Shown one piece after another: positions 1 through 8,774 of a stretch of DNA of 16,461 nucleotides. The DNA lies in contig KN880829.1 of NCBI GenBank assembly GCA_000934385.1, positions 1 through 16,461 on the forward strand. The letters are read 5' to 3'. Position 1 is the stretch's first letter. Each line of letters begins with the position of its first letter. The notes beneath the pieces were generated by a model. The model worked only from the letters and a program-made list of their open reading frames with translations. It did no database searches and had not been told where the DNA came from. The stretch is from Cylindrobasidium torrendii FP15055 ss-10. Its lineage: Eukaryota > Basidiomycota > Agaricomycetes > Agaricales > Physalacriaceae. The position numbers and the translations under genes are program-made.

Positions 1-174
1 AAGTTGTATATCAAAATGTGTAGCTATTTCAATTTCCGTCATATTTTGTATACTAACTTATGAACGGTTTTGATGAGGGTTGCTTGCTTTTTGCGCTCCC
101 AAAAATTTGTGAAAAAGTTGTATACCCAAATCGACTTAGAATCGAATTTCCGTGAACTTTTGTATACTAAGTTC
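1..174. repeat. Degenerate AT-rich direct repeat, two units 114 bp apart
   Basis: Bases 1-60 and 115-174 align without gaps. I count about 42 of 60 identical positions. The shared blocks are AAGTTGTATA at the start, AATTTCCGT in the middle and TTTGTATACTAA near the end. The unit may continue left of the window. It looks like an old, decayed repeat or transposon remnant. No coding sequence is supported here. Confidence 0.6.
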
Positions 175-178
175 GAGG

Positions 179-198
179 TCGATTTTCACGAAAATCGA
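179..198. repeat. Near-perfect 20-bp palindrome
   Basis: Two perfectly complementary 9-base arms (TCGATTTTC and GAAAATCGA) flank a two-base AC centre, directly after the second repeat unit. It could be a terminal structure of the decayed repeat or a protein-binding site. Only the symmetry is seen. Confidence 0.5.
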
Positions 199-941
199 TA
201 TTTTCAAATCGCTAAGGACAAACACCAGCCAGGCGCAACCGGCCAAAATGACCGCAGTTGCTCCCAGCCGGTACACGAGTGATCAGCGCAGCCACATGTG
301 TACCGTGATTGGACGCGAGCCTAGGCGTACCACAGATGATGGATGGAAGCAGGATGGAAGAGTCGACGAGGCCCAGTGATGCGTGATAGCTGGTATGATG
401 ACGAGCAGTCTTGTGTTCCATGAACGATGGGGAGATGGAGGCTCCTAGCTGATAGAGGTTGATGTGCTATGTCGTCGGCGATTTTGGTACCGCTGCATCC
501 ATGATAAACGTTCAACATTAGCTGGGACAATAAGAGTGACAGTTGGCACTGTATCAAGATGCAATATGTATACATGTCGGTATCTGGACTGCCATCGACG
601 CCAAGTTCGTCGCCGGTCGGTCTCTTGAAATCCAAGGTGGTTGCTAGGCAAGCGCGATGGACATCTTTTTCAAGCACAGGGAGTTCTGATTTCTTCCTTC
701 CATCCCCATCATCCTTACGTCGTCCCGCACACGACGCTAGCGGCGAATATTCGCAAAGAAGTAGTATGCCGCACGCACCGTCCCAATCCAAACTTTTATT
801 CCAGAGCGTCTCCATCCCAACAGGCATTAGAAGCATCGGTCGCCAAACCATCAGCGAAATTGAAATCCCCGTCCTATATGAACTCGTGAATCCCTTGAAA
901 GGCCAACTTTCCTTTCCCTTTCCCCTTCGTCCTGGAGGGTC
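199..941. other. Intergenic stretch without a supported gene
   Basis: Open frames of 138 residues (plus, 559-975) and 176 residues (minus, 321-851) overlap each other. They lack recognisable domains or convincing composition, so I do not call them. The last 40 bases before 942 are pyrimidine-rich (runs of CTTTCCC), as is common around fungal transcription starts, and probably belong to the promoter or leader of the next gene. Confidence 0.4.
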
Positions 942-1583
942 ATGTCTGCGATGTCTCTCACCCTGGCAGACCTAACGCGCAAGACCAGTTCACTCATTCC
1001 CACACGGTTGGACCAAGTCACACGCGCGCAGGTCACCATCGCCGTCCTTGCCTCACTCGGCATTGTCACAGTCCTCACAACCACCACCCGCCGTCGCCGC
1101 CGTCGCAACACACGTGCATCCAACAGTACCAGCCCGAATACTGACGAGGCACCCACCGGCATCATCACCACCCTCGGCTCGTACTGGCGAACAATCGTTC
1201 CAGGCAGCAAAGAGGATCCAAAGCCCAGTACGCCTCCGAAGAGTACTGCTCCCCCCAAAACTACTGGCCTTCCAAAGACCAGTGCAAGCCCCGTCAGTCC
1301 GACTAGCCCTAAGCCTGCTGTGAAACCCAAGACGGCGCCTCGCCCATCAGCAGCTGCACCGCCTACCCCGCCGCCTGCCCCAAAACGGTCTATTGAGCGA
1401 GCTGACACCGAGTCGTTCGACAGCGCACACAGCCGGGAGAGCGACGATAGCAGCCACAAGAGCGGCAAGACCAAAGGCAGCGACGTATTTCGCGGCGTCA
1501 AACGTCTGTTCAGCGATGACCGCAAGCGCAAGAAAGAAAAGAGCAAGGACAAGGAGGGATTTCCTGCCACGGCCGGCCACTGA
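942..1583 (+). CDS. Hypothetical single-pass membrane protein with Pro/Ser/Thr-rich and basic tail
   Basis: A one-exon gene of 213 residues; I do not recognise a family. Residues about 1-28 are polar. Residues about 29-48 (AQVTIAVLASLGIVTVLTTT) form one hydrophobic segment followed at once by six arginines, which by the positive-inside rule predicts a cytosolic or nucleoplasmic C-terminal side. Residues about 85-150 are rich in Pro, Lys, Ser and Thr with PKT/PKS/PSP repeats and are probably disordered. A Ser/Asp stretch and a Lys/Arg/Asp tail follow. ATG 942 is the first start; a second in-frame ATG follows at 951. AATAATAAAG near 1638 may be the poly(A) signal. The gene converges on the minus-strand gene ending at 1722. 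A 239-codon antisense frame over the same DNA reads as low-complexity Arg/Leu/Val and is taken as a shadow. Confidence 0.65.
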   Translation: MSAMSLTLADLTRKTSSLIPTRLDQVTRAQVTIAVLASLGIVTVLTTTTRRRRRRNTRASNSTSPNTDEAPTGIITTLGSYWRTIVPGSKEDPKPSTPPKSTAPPKTTGLPKTSASPVSPTSPKPAVKPKTAPRPSAAAPPTPPPAPKRSIERADTESFDSAHSRESDDSSHKSGKTKGSDVFRGVKRLFSDDRKRKKEKSKDKEGFPATAGH

Positions 1584-1721
1584 TGATAAGTTGACGTTTA
1601 TGATAGGATAACGAGGGAGGGGTGTACTTGATGTCCGTAATAATAAAGTATATATATCTGGAAATGTGGTCAATGCTTAATGACAAGTGCGAGAGGGAGG
1701 AAAGAAGAACGCACATGAACT

Positions 1722-2615
1722 CTACCGCACAACATCGAACTCCTCAAATCTGCCCAGCGCCTCCTCGTTCAGCATTAGAGCCACTCGGGATAGATTTTCA
1801 TCCTTCACAATCTCCTCCAAATCATGTAGCGACTTGTTGAGCAGCTTCACGACCCTAAGCGCTGTCTCCACGGGTCCTAGCCCAATCTCATCGCATATTT
1901 CCAGCGTTTTGCGCATCTCCGCCGACGTGCTCACGAACAACCCAAACAGCGCCTCCTTTTCTGCTCCTTGGTGGCCCTCGGCATCGTGAATGATAGCCTC
2001 GAAAATATCCTCTACCTCCGTCTGTGTGAGGTTGTGCTCGTTTACCAGAAGGACGTACACCAAGTCCCTATAGTACTCCGCCGCGTCGCGGAACTTTTCA
2101 AAGTCGACATGGGAGAAATGGAGGTCTATCCGGTATGCTTGGACGAGATTCCACGCGAGGATGGCCTGCGATTCTTGCTCCTCGATCCAGTCCGCGAGCG
2201 TAGAGAAAACACCACCCAGCAGTGCGATAGACCCAACTGCAACACGCGTCAGATTTATGTATAACCACTTCAGGTGTGGGGTGGAGGGTAGAAGTCACGC
2301 ATATATGCATGCACTCTAGGACAAGGACATAAGACATAGTGGACACGCACCAGCAAAAGCACCCTTCAGCTTATTCCTCGGATTCCCATCCTTCTTAAAT
2401 AAGAGAAAGGGTATCAGCCCTGGTTTACGTCCGACTGTGCTGGCGAACGAGGGTATAGACGGTGGTGGTGGCGCGGACAGACTGCGTGAAGGCGTGGTAG
2501 ATATTTGGCGCTGAGGTATGCGGCTGGATTGTTGGACAGCGCGTATCCGTAGGGCGGTGCTGGGACCGGAGATACGGCTAGCAGCACGGAAGGATTGTCG
2601 AGCGAAGAACGACAT
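1722..2615 (-). CDS. Mitochondrial-type family protein, member 1 (unknown function)
   Basis: Two exons: 2615-2351 and 2236-1722. The intron (2237-2350, GTGCGT...TTGCAG) is phase 1, and the product has 259 residues. The first 75 or so residues contain many Arg/Ser and almost no acidic residues (start MSFFARQSFRAASRISG, later RQISTTPSRSL), like a mitochondrial presequence. Next come PGLIPFLLFKKDG, a hydrophobic segment (AVGSIALLGGVFSTLA) right after the splice junction, and a mostly helical region with AWNLVQAYRIDLHF, AAEYYRDL and a FVSTSAEMRK motif. The same order, intron position and phase recur in the genes at 7292, 11569 and 14196. Function is unknown. Mitochondrial inner-membrane location is an inference from the N-terminus and the single hydrophobic stretch. 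Confidence 0.78.
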
Positions 2616-3059
2616 GACGGGAAAATGCGAGGTGTAATAAGAGTGCTTGCCGGCGGCAGGACGCGCAATGACGCAGGCGATCGCGGACGCGCTGCATCAA
2701 CCAGCTGGCAAGACAGAGTTTAGGCTTTTGACGGTCAAGTGGTCCTGGTATAAGCTTACTTGTTGCTCCTGTATCCAATTTCGCTGCAAACCGATGTTCT
2801 GCTTTGCTTGTCTAACATGCTAAGTTCATTTGTACACCTTGTCTAACATGAGAACACCGTCGTTCGTTTTATGGTCGTGCCCTTTGCAGGCTCCCTTGCA
2901 TTTAAGCATGAGAGACGTCTTGACTCTAGTCTCTAGCATTTGGGTATCCCTGCTTACCCCGCACCTCGAAGCTTGCATCCTCGCGTCTTCTCTTGGTCTA
3001 GGCCAAAGCTTGGGATTGTATGATTATAATAGGCGCCCTCGGACCGACCTCCAATCTCG
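2616..3059. other. Divergent intergenic region
   Basis: This lies between the start of the minus-strand gene at 2615 and a plus-strand TATA box at 3060, so it should hold both upstream regions. A 13-base direct repeat, CTTGTCTAACATG, occurs at 2807-2819 and 2838-2850. A 120-codon plus frame (2830-3192) runs across the TATA box and is not credible as a protein. Confidence 0.4.
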
Positions 3060-3066
3060 TATAAAA
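3060..3066 (+). promoter_or_regulatory. TATA box of the duplicated spliced unit
   Basis: TATAAAA is followed about 35-45 bases later by a pyrimidine-rich stretch (TTCTTCCCCCC) suited to transcription initiation. It lies upstream of the exon-like duplicated segments starting near 3187. Confidence 0.5.
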
Positions 3067-3186
3067 ACCCTTCGAACACGTTATCGAGCGCTTGGATTCT
3101 TCCCCCCGTCATTTTGTACTGGTCCCATCCCATCTTTTGCTCTGATTTCGCTGATCATCCTCGATAGGGTCACGACGTTAACGGCC

Positions 3187-3633
3187 TGTTGACTGGGTCT
3201 TTGGCGACCAACGATGCCCGACGAGTGTCGTGGGCGGAGCGAAGCGGTCGCGTACGCGGATCGCTTCGTGTTATCGTTACGAGGAATGTCATCCAGACCC
3301 ACCGTATTGTCAGCTTCACGTATCTGATGTCTGTCCACAGGATAGATCTGGAGGCCCCGCCCGATGGCAGGATGTATCGCTTGTAGTGGTATAGGAGTAT
3401 TGTGCGTCGCCGGAAGGTGATGCCAATTAGGTGGTTGTGATACTGTGATAAGCTGGACGCTGGTCGCGGTGAGTCTTTGTTCTTCTCTACCACGTGCATC
3501 CCAGCCGTTCATTCCCTTCCTCGATGACATTCCCACTGCTCCTGCTTCTTTCCATTGACTCTCATCGTACACACACCACAACCACCACAACCACCACAAA
3601 CTCCCACCTCTGGTTTCTAATTACCTTTCGCAG
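3187..3633 (+). other. Duplicated spliced unit, copy 1 (noncoding RNA or micropeptide gene)
   Basis: Copy 1 of a tandem duplication whose second copy starts near 3663; 20 identical bases mark both (3221-3240 and 3697-3716, offset 476). Likely introns are 3276-3340 (GTTACG...CCACAG, branch-like CTGAT) and 3469-3633 (GTGAGT...TCGCAG). The only frame linking the exons starts at ATG 3214 and, across the first intron, ends at TAG 3384-3386, giving 35 codons that begin MPDECRGRSEAV and end DGRMYRL. The stop is matched in copy 2, but the start is not, and the differences between copies do not favour silent positions. A noncoding transcript is therefore at least as likely as a tiny peptide. The second intron holds an (ACCACA)-type microsatellite near 3574-3600. 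Confidence 0.4.
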
Positions 3634-3662
3634 GGACACAACACTACACGAAGACGCCGGAA

Positions 3663-4115
3663 GTTGACAGGCTTGCCAGTCCGCGATGCGCAAGTCACGA
3701 GTGTCGTGGGCGGAGCAGAGCGATCGTAGTATGCGACATGAGGTACCTTGCAATTCTTTGATCCTTGTTACACTCTATCTAATGTCTGTCTCTAGAATAC
3801 GTCCGGAAACCTCGAGTGATGGCGCTGTGATGTATTGCTCATAGCGGTGAGGATTGTTTGATGATGATCTAGTGTTGTGCGTCGATGGGACGATGCCGAT
3901 GTGGTAGGATTGTTTGTTGAACAATCTGGTGTTTGACGTCGTTGGATGGCGATGTGAACGGTGTGGTTGTGACCTAGACGGCGGTTTTGGTACGTCTTTC
4001 TTATTTGCCTATAGCATCATTTGTCTTCCCTACACCGTGGATCCCTGCGCCTTCACCATGCTTCTTCCTGTCTTGAATTCTGCGTGAAATCGTGTTTCTT
4101 ATTATGCATGTACAG
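3663..4115 (+). other. Duplicated spliced unit, copy 2 (noncoding RNA or micropeptide gene)
   Basis: Copy 2 of the unit above, joined to it by the 165-base intron. Likely introns are 3743-3795 (GTACCT...CTCTAG, branch-like CTAAT) and 3990-4115 (GTACGT...TACAG). The 3' ends of the first introns match between copies (TATCTRATGTCTGTC), as do the exon ends before the second intron (GTGGTTGTGA) and the intron starts (GTCTTT). The frame equivalent to copy 1 ends DGAVMYCS before TAG 3842-3844, but no ATG stands where copy 1 has its start. The exon after 4115 begins with a GC-rich stretch and contains a hairpin at 4148-4174. Confidence 0.4.
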
Positions 4116-4147
4116 ATATCAACGGCCCCGCTTGTTGGCCTGCGACC

Positions 4148-4174
4148 CCGAAGGATTGTTGATTATCCCTTCGG
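4148..4174 (+). terminator. Hairpin in the last exon of the duplicated unit
   Basis: CCGAAGG and CCTTCGG can pair around a loop that itself contains AT/AT. This is a structural element or possible 3'-end feature of the transcript. Seen as a stem only; the role is unknown. Confidence 0.25.
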
Positions 4175-4637
4175 AGAGTATACATTGGTTACGATAAATC
4201 ATTAGCTTTGAATGACACTTTGATGCTGCATCGTACACTAGCGAGAACTATTGGGCATGATTCGAGTACCAGTGCTCCAAGGGCTGGGGAATTTGGCAGG
4301 ATGCCGAATGTTACAAAGATACAGAGTGTAATAGGCATCGAAGCTGCGCTCAGTTATGTGCATTGGGCTTAACACAGCTATGTGATTCTGCTATACGAGA
4401 ATAATACAACCTGGAGTCAGGACATATTTAATTGGTGAGAAGCAAGAAATTCAGGAATTCAGGCTCGACGATGGTGCAGTTATCACGAGCCTGAGCGCGG
4501 AATCTTCTTTGTGGGTAGCGTTGTGTAATGCATAACGAGAATGATTGCAATAGCTCTGCCTCGGTGAGACACTGGGACATTGCTTTCTTGTGGTTATCCC
4601 TCAGCGCGAAACAAAATACCTACTAGGATGATCGTAT
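4175..4637. other. Intergenic stretch, nothing recognised
   Basis: No long frame, repeat or RNA gene could be supported. It separates the end of the duplicated spliced unit from the promoter of the CCHC-finger gene. Confidence 0.4.
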
Positions 4638-4644
4638 TATATAA
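4638..4644 (+). promoter_or_regulatory. TATA box of the CCHC-finger gene
   Basis: TATATAA lies 286 bases upstream of the ATG at 4930. The leader between them contains a good intron (4846-4895), which accounts for part of the distance. Confidence 0.45.
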
Positions 4645-4845
4645 GCCACAATCGTCATTCAGTCCAAATTCCAGTCACGTGGACGGACAGCAGTCGGTCC
4701 GAGTGCCGCTCGATCCAAATGACGGCAGGGCAAGGACTCTTCCTCCTCCTCGTACTTCCACGACAGCTCAGAATATTGAACCGCACACAGTTCTACTCAC
4801 AACCACGCGTTCTGCTCATTGCTTATCGTTCAAGTCAAAGAGCCA

Positions 4846-4895
4846 GTGAGTCGTCTTTGTCTTTGACGGCGTGTGGTCGCTGACGGCCACTGCAG
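4846..4895 (+). other. Probable 5'-UTR intron
   Basis: GTGAGT donor, CTGAC branch-like element and CACTGCAG acceptor enclose 50 bases, typical of fungal introns. It lies 34 bases before the ATG at 4930. By chance the upstream exon is open in frame with that ATG after splicing, so an N-terminal extension cannot be fully excluded. Confidence 0.5.
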
Positions 4896-4929
4896 TAGTA
4901 CATTACTACCACAACCACTAACATACAAG

Positions 4930-6504
4930 ATGTTTGATTTAAACCCCACCGACGTAGAATCAGAGCTTAAGGCTGCTCTCGAAGAGGGTTATAGCCTCAC
5001 GCCGATGCCGAGCCCAGTTCTGAGTACGTTGTCAACATTGTTTACCTGATACCCCAAACCCATGCAAGCCACTCCCGCTACAAGATGCTGATTCATTTGC
5101 AGAAGTCACACCCATGAAGGCCCGCACCAGCATCGGACAATGGAGCTCAAACGGTTCTGGAAGTTTCACAAATCCCTTGTTGCGCACTCCGCAATCTCCG
5201 ACCAAAGTGTTTGTTAGCGTCAAGGACATTCACGACAACTACTCCCCAGCCCAGATCCAACGCCAACCCTTGCTCATTCCATCGAGCCCAACGGCTTCTG
5301 CCGCAGATTACGATGAGGAACTTATGGAGGAGAGAGTCGAGCAACATCGCGGTGGAGGGAAAACACGGGCTGGACATTCTCTCAAGCTTTTCAACCCGCG
5401 TTTTGCGGATGAATCCGAGGAAGAGGAGAACGAAAAGGTGGAGGACACAGAGGACGAAGATTTCGAGGACGGCGACGAGGGTCATTCATCGGACGAGGAG
5501 TATGTTCCTGTCGGGCGTACCAAGAAGGCCAGGAGGGATACGACGTATGAGGATAGCGATGGAGACGACTATATTCCTGCCCCGAGAAAGCCGCTCAAGT
5601 CCTCGGCGCCGCGTAAGGCCGTTGCTCGCAAAGGGAAGGCTCAGAAGAAACCATCCAAGCCCATGGGCAAAGGGTGCGTCGCTTCATATTTCTCTGCTCT
5701 GAGTCGTAACGTGCTCATTGCCTTGTATCAGGACAAGGCCGACTGCGGCTCCTCGCAAGGTTATCAAGCGCACACTGTCGACAGCTTCGCTTGACGTCTT
5801 CGATGATATCGAGCACAAGAAGCCGCGTGTTGCGGACTCTGAGATTGGCACTTCCGGCAGTGAAGTTAGAACTGTTTTCGATGCCCCGGAGGCTACCGCT
5901 GTGTCCGGTTCAGAAGGCACTCCCGACACTGGTGACGGTGAAGATACCGACACACTCGACGAGTCCGCAGAAGAGATTGTCTGGAAATTCATGCCCGAGG
6001 ACAGCCCAGATCGCATCCTCAATCTCAAGAGCGGCATAAAAATCACCGAGTAAGTCGCTTTCTCAACACCCGGAGAGAAACTGACTCGTCATCAGAAAGC
6101 TCATCGAGGCTTTCAAGGAGCACTTTGCCTCTGGTGGAGACATTGCAAGGATGCGGCCTACATCTGAATGTGCAGAGGTTCCGGAGTTTAAACCCAAACA
6201 AGTTGCTGTGCCGAAGGTGGCCGGACTGCGAATCTTTTCGCCCAGTCCAGAGGACATAATTCGCGCGACGGCCGCCTACCCGATTCTATCCATTCGAGCC
6301 CTCGAACAGGGCCATTTCAAGTTACTTTTTCACCGAAAAGGGGCCGACAAGAAATGGGTCTGCCCCCACGGCTGTAAAGATTACACAGGCCGCCTGACTG
6401 GCCGCCTGACTGGCCGCCCGACTCTGTGGGATCACATCGAGAAGTGTCCCAAGATTTTCAACTTCCAACATATCGCTGCGAAGCTCAACTTGCACCAAGA
6501 CTGA
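4930..6504 (+). CDS. Nuclear-type protein with acidic and basic tracts and a C-terminal CCHC zinc finger (copy A)
   Basis: Four exons: 4930-5023, 5103-5673, 5732-6049 and 6096-6504. Introns start GTACGT, GTGCGT and GTAAGT, and the product has 463 residues. A short N-terminus precedes a Glu/Asp-rich tract (around 130-160) and a Lys/Arg/Pro-rich tract (around 185-230) that looks like nuclear targeting or DNA contact. The C-terminal 135 residues hold EEIVWKFMPEDSPDRIL, LSIRALEQGHFKLLFHRK and a finger with Cys417, Cys421, His441 and Cys445 (C-x3-C-x19-H-x3-C). The second half matches the gene at 15737-16461. The finger loop carries three TGRL/TGRP repeats encoded by a 12-bp tandem repeat. A chromatin or transcription role is inferred; the family is not recognised. 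It converges on family member 2. Confidence 0.8.
6388..6423 (+). repeat. 12-bp tandem repeat inside the zinc-finger loop
   Basis: Three consecutive copies of GGCCGCCTGACT (the third has CCCG in place of CCTG) lie in frame and encode repeating Gly-Arg-Leu/Pro-Thr. Because the unit is a multiple of three bases, slippage changes loop length without breaking the frame. Confidence 0.85.
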
Positions 6505-7291
6505 GCTCCCCTATTCAGACATCCACTTGCCCATCTCCTGCTACCGACTATATTCCAGTATCAAGCTATTCCGTTCATGGCATCCGTCACTCCTTGTCAT
6601 CCGTTTCTCACATTCGCACCTCTCTCAACACACACTCATTGTTATCAGACTCTTCATCTATAAGCATCGTTATACATGTTGTACATCGTACATCCTCACT
6701 CTCATTGTTATCCATCTCTTCTACTCTACATACTGTATCACACTCACACTCCTTTTCTGTATCGAAAACGCATCTACATCACATTCTTTATCACGCGGCT
6801 ATTCGCGAATACACGCTCTTTAAATCCTGAAGTATTCTCAGTGCGACGAATGCACACAGAACAAAGTGAAGCATATGTTCGCAAGACTGAAATGAGACGA
6901 GGAGGTTCTCCGTTGGAGCTATAACTAATGGCAGACATTGTCCATCGTATATCTGTACATGCTTCAGTCTTGTTCTAAAACGGGCAGTAAAACGGGCAGA
7001 CTGGGTTCAGCTACAGGAAACACCAGACCGCTATGCGTCAGACGATGCCTGCTGAGGATTGTATTGGATCGCTTGTACACGTCTGACCACAGTCACATAG
7101 GACTCTTGCATGTCTAGCGACGGCTTGATGCGCCGAAGCCAGCGAGGCAAACGAAACGAGCTTTTGGTCAAGTACTTCTTGATTGTAGAACATATCGAGT
7201 AAGTAATAGTGTACTGCATCATGAACTTCACTGTCCATCCGGAATCAGCATACGGGCTTGTTCCAGCTCTGATCCTCGTAGCAGATGTGCA
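6505..7291. other. Convergent 3' region with pyrimidine-rich low complexity and two short overlapping ORFs
   Basis: Bases about 6525-6800 are rich in CTCA/CATC/TTAT runs on the plus strand and probably form the 3' UTR of the CCHC-finger gene. At 7031-7238 on the minus strand two 66-codon frames overlap almost completely (one starting MDSEVHDAVHYY, the other containing RWLRRIKPSLDM). Either could be a small exon or chance; neither is called as a gene. Confidence 0.35.
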
Positions 7292-8142
7292 TTAGCTCAC
7301 TTCATCCCACTTATCCTTTCCCTTCACCGATGATGAATCCTGCTTCAGAACGATCGCCATTCCATTCCCACCCTGGCTCGACTCCTGCACCTCGGCCAAG
7401 ATTTCCGCAAACTTGACGGTTGCGACCAGGAGTTTCTTCATCGCCTCCGCGCCCGTCTCTACCATTGTCATATCCAACTCTCCCGACTTTTCCAATAACC
7501 GATGCATCTCTCGCGAGGTGCGCCTGAACAACGCATGCGCCTTTTCCGTCTGAGCGGACCCCTTCTCCGACTCGATGATAACCTCGAAGGCTCGGTATAC
7601 GGTTTCAACACTGTTTCCGTGAAGCTGCACCATGACCACTTTACTCAGATCACGGAAATACTCAGCCGATTGAGCGTAGTCCTCGAAATCGACCTGGGGG
7701 AAATGGAGATTTGTGCGGTAGCACTGGACAAGGTTCCAGGCGACAACATTAAGGCCTTCCTGCATCCGGAGATAATCCCCCGCGGCTCTAAAGAATAGCA
7801 TTCCGGACAGGATGCTGCTGACTGTGTGTTGGGATTATTATTAAGAAGATAGAGAGGGCAGAGAGAGGATAGAGTGGGAAGCACCGAGCGTAATAACCAC
7901 ATACCTATGAGTGCGCCTTTTGCTTTCGACCTGGAACTTCCGTCTTTCCTCTGCAGCAGAAATGGTAGCAGGCCAGACGGTCTTGGCGCAAAGGATTCCG
8001 TGGCCAATCCACGTCGAGGGTTCACAAAGCGTGCATTTTGCGAAGTTTTGGGTAAACATGTCGTTTTCGTTAATTTGGAAGCAGAAGATATCTGGGCCAG
8101 GCGCGTGAAGGCATAATGGCGGGTAAAGCGAGAGAGGGACAT
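7292..8142 (-). CDS. Mitochondrial-type family protein, member 2 (unknown function)
   Basis: Exons 8142-7905 and 7821-7292. The intron (7822-7904, GTATGT...CACACAG) is phase 1, and the product has 255 residues. The N-terminus (MSLSRFTRHYAFTRLAQ...) is basic, free of acidic residues for about 45 positions, and reaches an RRGLA element like a presequence end. Then come SGLLPFLLQRKDG, a hydrophobic stretch directly after the splice site, AWNLVQCYRTNLHF, AEYFRDL and FRRTSREMHRLL. It is the closest relative of the gene at 1722 and shares its intron position and phase. I chose ATG 8142 over an in-frame ATG at 8229 because it gives a start like member 1 (MSFFARQ). The tail is polar and lysine-rich. 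Function unknown; mitochondrial import is inferred. Confidence 0.8.
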
Positions 8143-8774
8143 GCACAAGTCGCGATCGTCCAGCTGGTGACGTCGCGCTTGCCGACGGCAAAAACGGATG
8201 GCGGGCCGTCGTTCCCCGACAAAGCGCATGGAGCTGAGAACCTCGAGGCATGATATCCACGTGGACGGTAGATCACGTTGACGCGTATACCCCGGTCTTC
8301 CGTCTCAGCCCTTGACCCGACGCGACCAACGCTGGCCACACAATGAGCATATAGTCCAACTTTCCTTCGTAATCCAGAAACTCTGATGTCCATCCTTCTG
8401 GCGCTCGAGACTGCCATACAGTGGTACGTCGCTATTTTGCGCTCTTCCTTGTAGGTTGTCTACCAATCGCACACTGGATCCTCCGAGTCAACCTTCTTGG
8501 CGTTTATCCCCTCTATTCATTCGCATTACTTTCATCGCGCTCACCAAGCTTCTTGTAAGTGTTTTTACATATTGCACCTCTTGCTTGACCCGCGCAGATA
8601 ACTCCGTCCTTCCTCAACCAGAGTTCACGTTCATAGGTACATTTGCACATAAACAATGCGACGTTCTTCTAACATTAATCCTTCAAGCACAATCAGACTA
8701 TCCACCATCCATTTACGCACCCTTCCGTCTAAATAGAAATAAGCTATCGCCCAAAACCACCACCTTTGCCACCT
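8143..8774. other. Region between family member 2 and the kinase, with plus-strand intron-like elements
   Basis: This is upstream of the gene starting at 8142 and downstream of the kinase stop at 8775. On the plus strand two well-formed intron-like elements occur in a row: 8555-8597 (GTAAGT, CTTGAC, GCGCAG) and 8637-8687 (GTACAT, CTAAC, TTCAAG), with 39 bases between. No ATG-led frame spans the predicted exons, so a spliced noncoding transcript or leader is the most one can propose. Confidence 0.3.

Noticed and set aside
321..851. 176-codon minus-strand frame
   Set aside because: Composition is rich in His, Cys, Ser and Leu without domain or hydrophobic pattern. It overlaps another unsupported frame and has no splice or promoter support.
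851..1570. 239-codon antisense frame opposite the membrane protein gene
   Set aside because: It is the complement of a Pro/Thr/Lys-rich coding region and reads as low-complexity Arg, Leu, Val and Gly. The plus-strand frame has a coherent membrane-segment layout.
3081..3599. 172-codon minus-strand frame across the duplicated unit
   Set aside because: It runs through consensus plus-strand introns and a microsatellite. The shared SAHDTR peptide with another minus frame simply reflects the nucleotide duplication.
4106..4119. 14-base match GCATGTACAGATAT with the reverse complement at 6949-6962
   Set aside because: A match of this length is expected about once by chance in a window of this size on both strands.
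4580..4849. 89-codon frame upstream of the CCHC-finger gene
   Set aside because: It overlaps the TATA box and ends at the donor of a probable 5'-UTR intron. Being in frame with ATG 4930 after splicing has a one-in-three chance.
5147..5485. 112-codon antisense frame inside the CCHC-finger gene
   Set aside because: Shadow of the acidic tract, whose GAG/GAC codons read as Leu/Val-rich in reverse.
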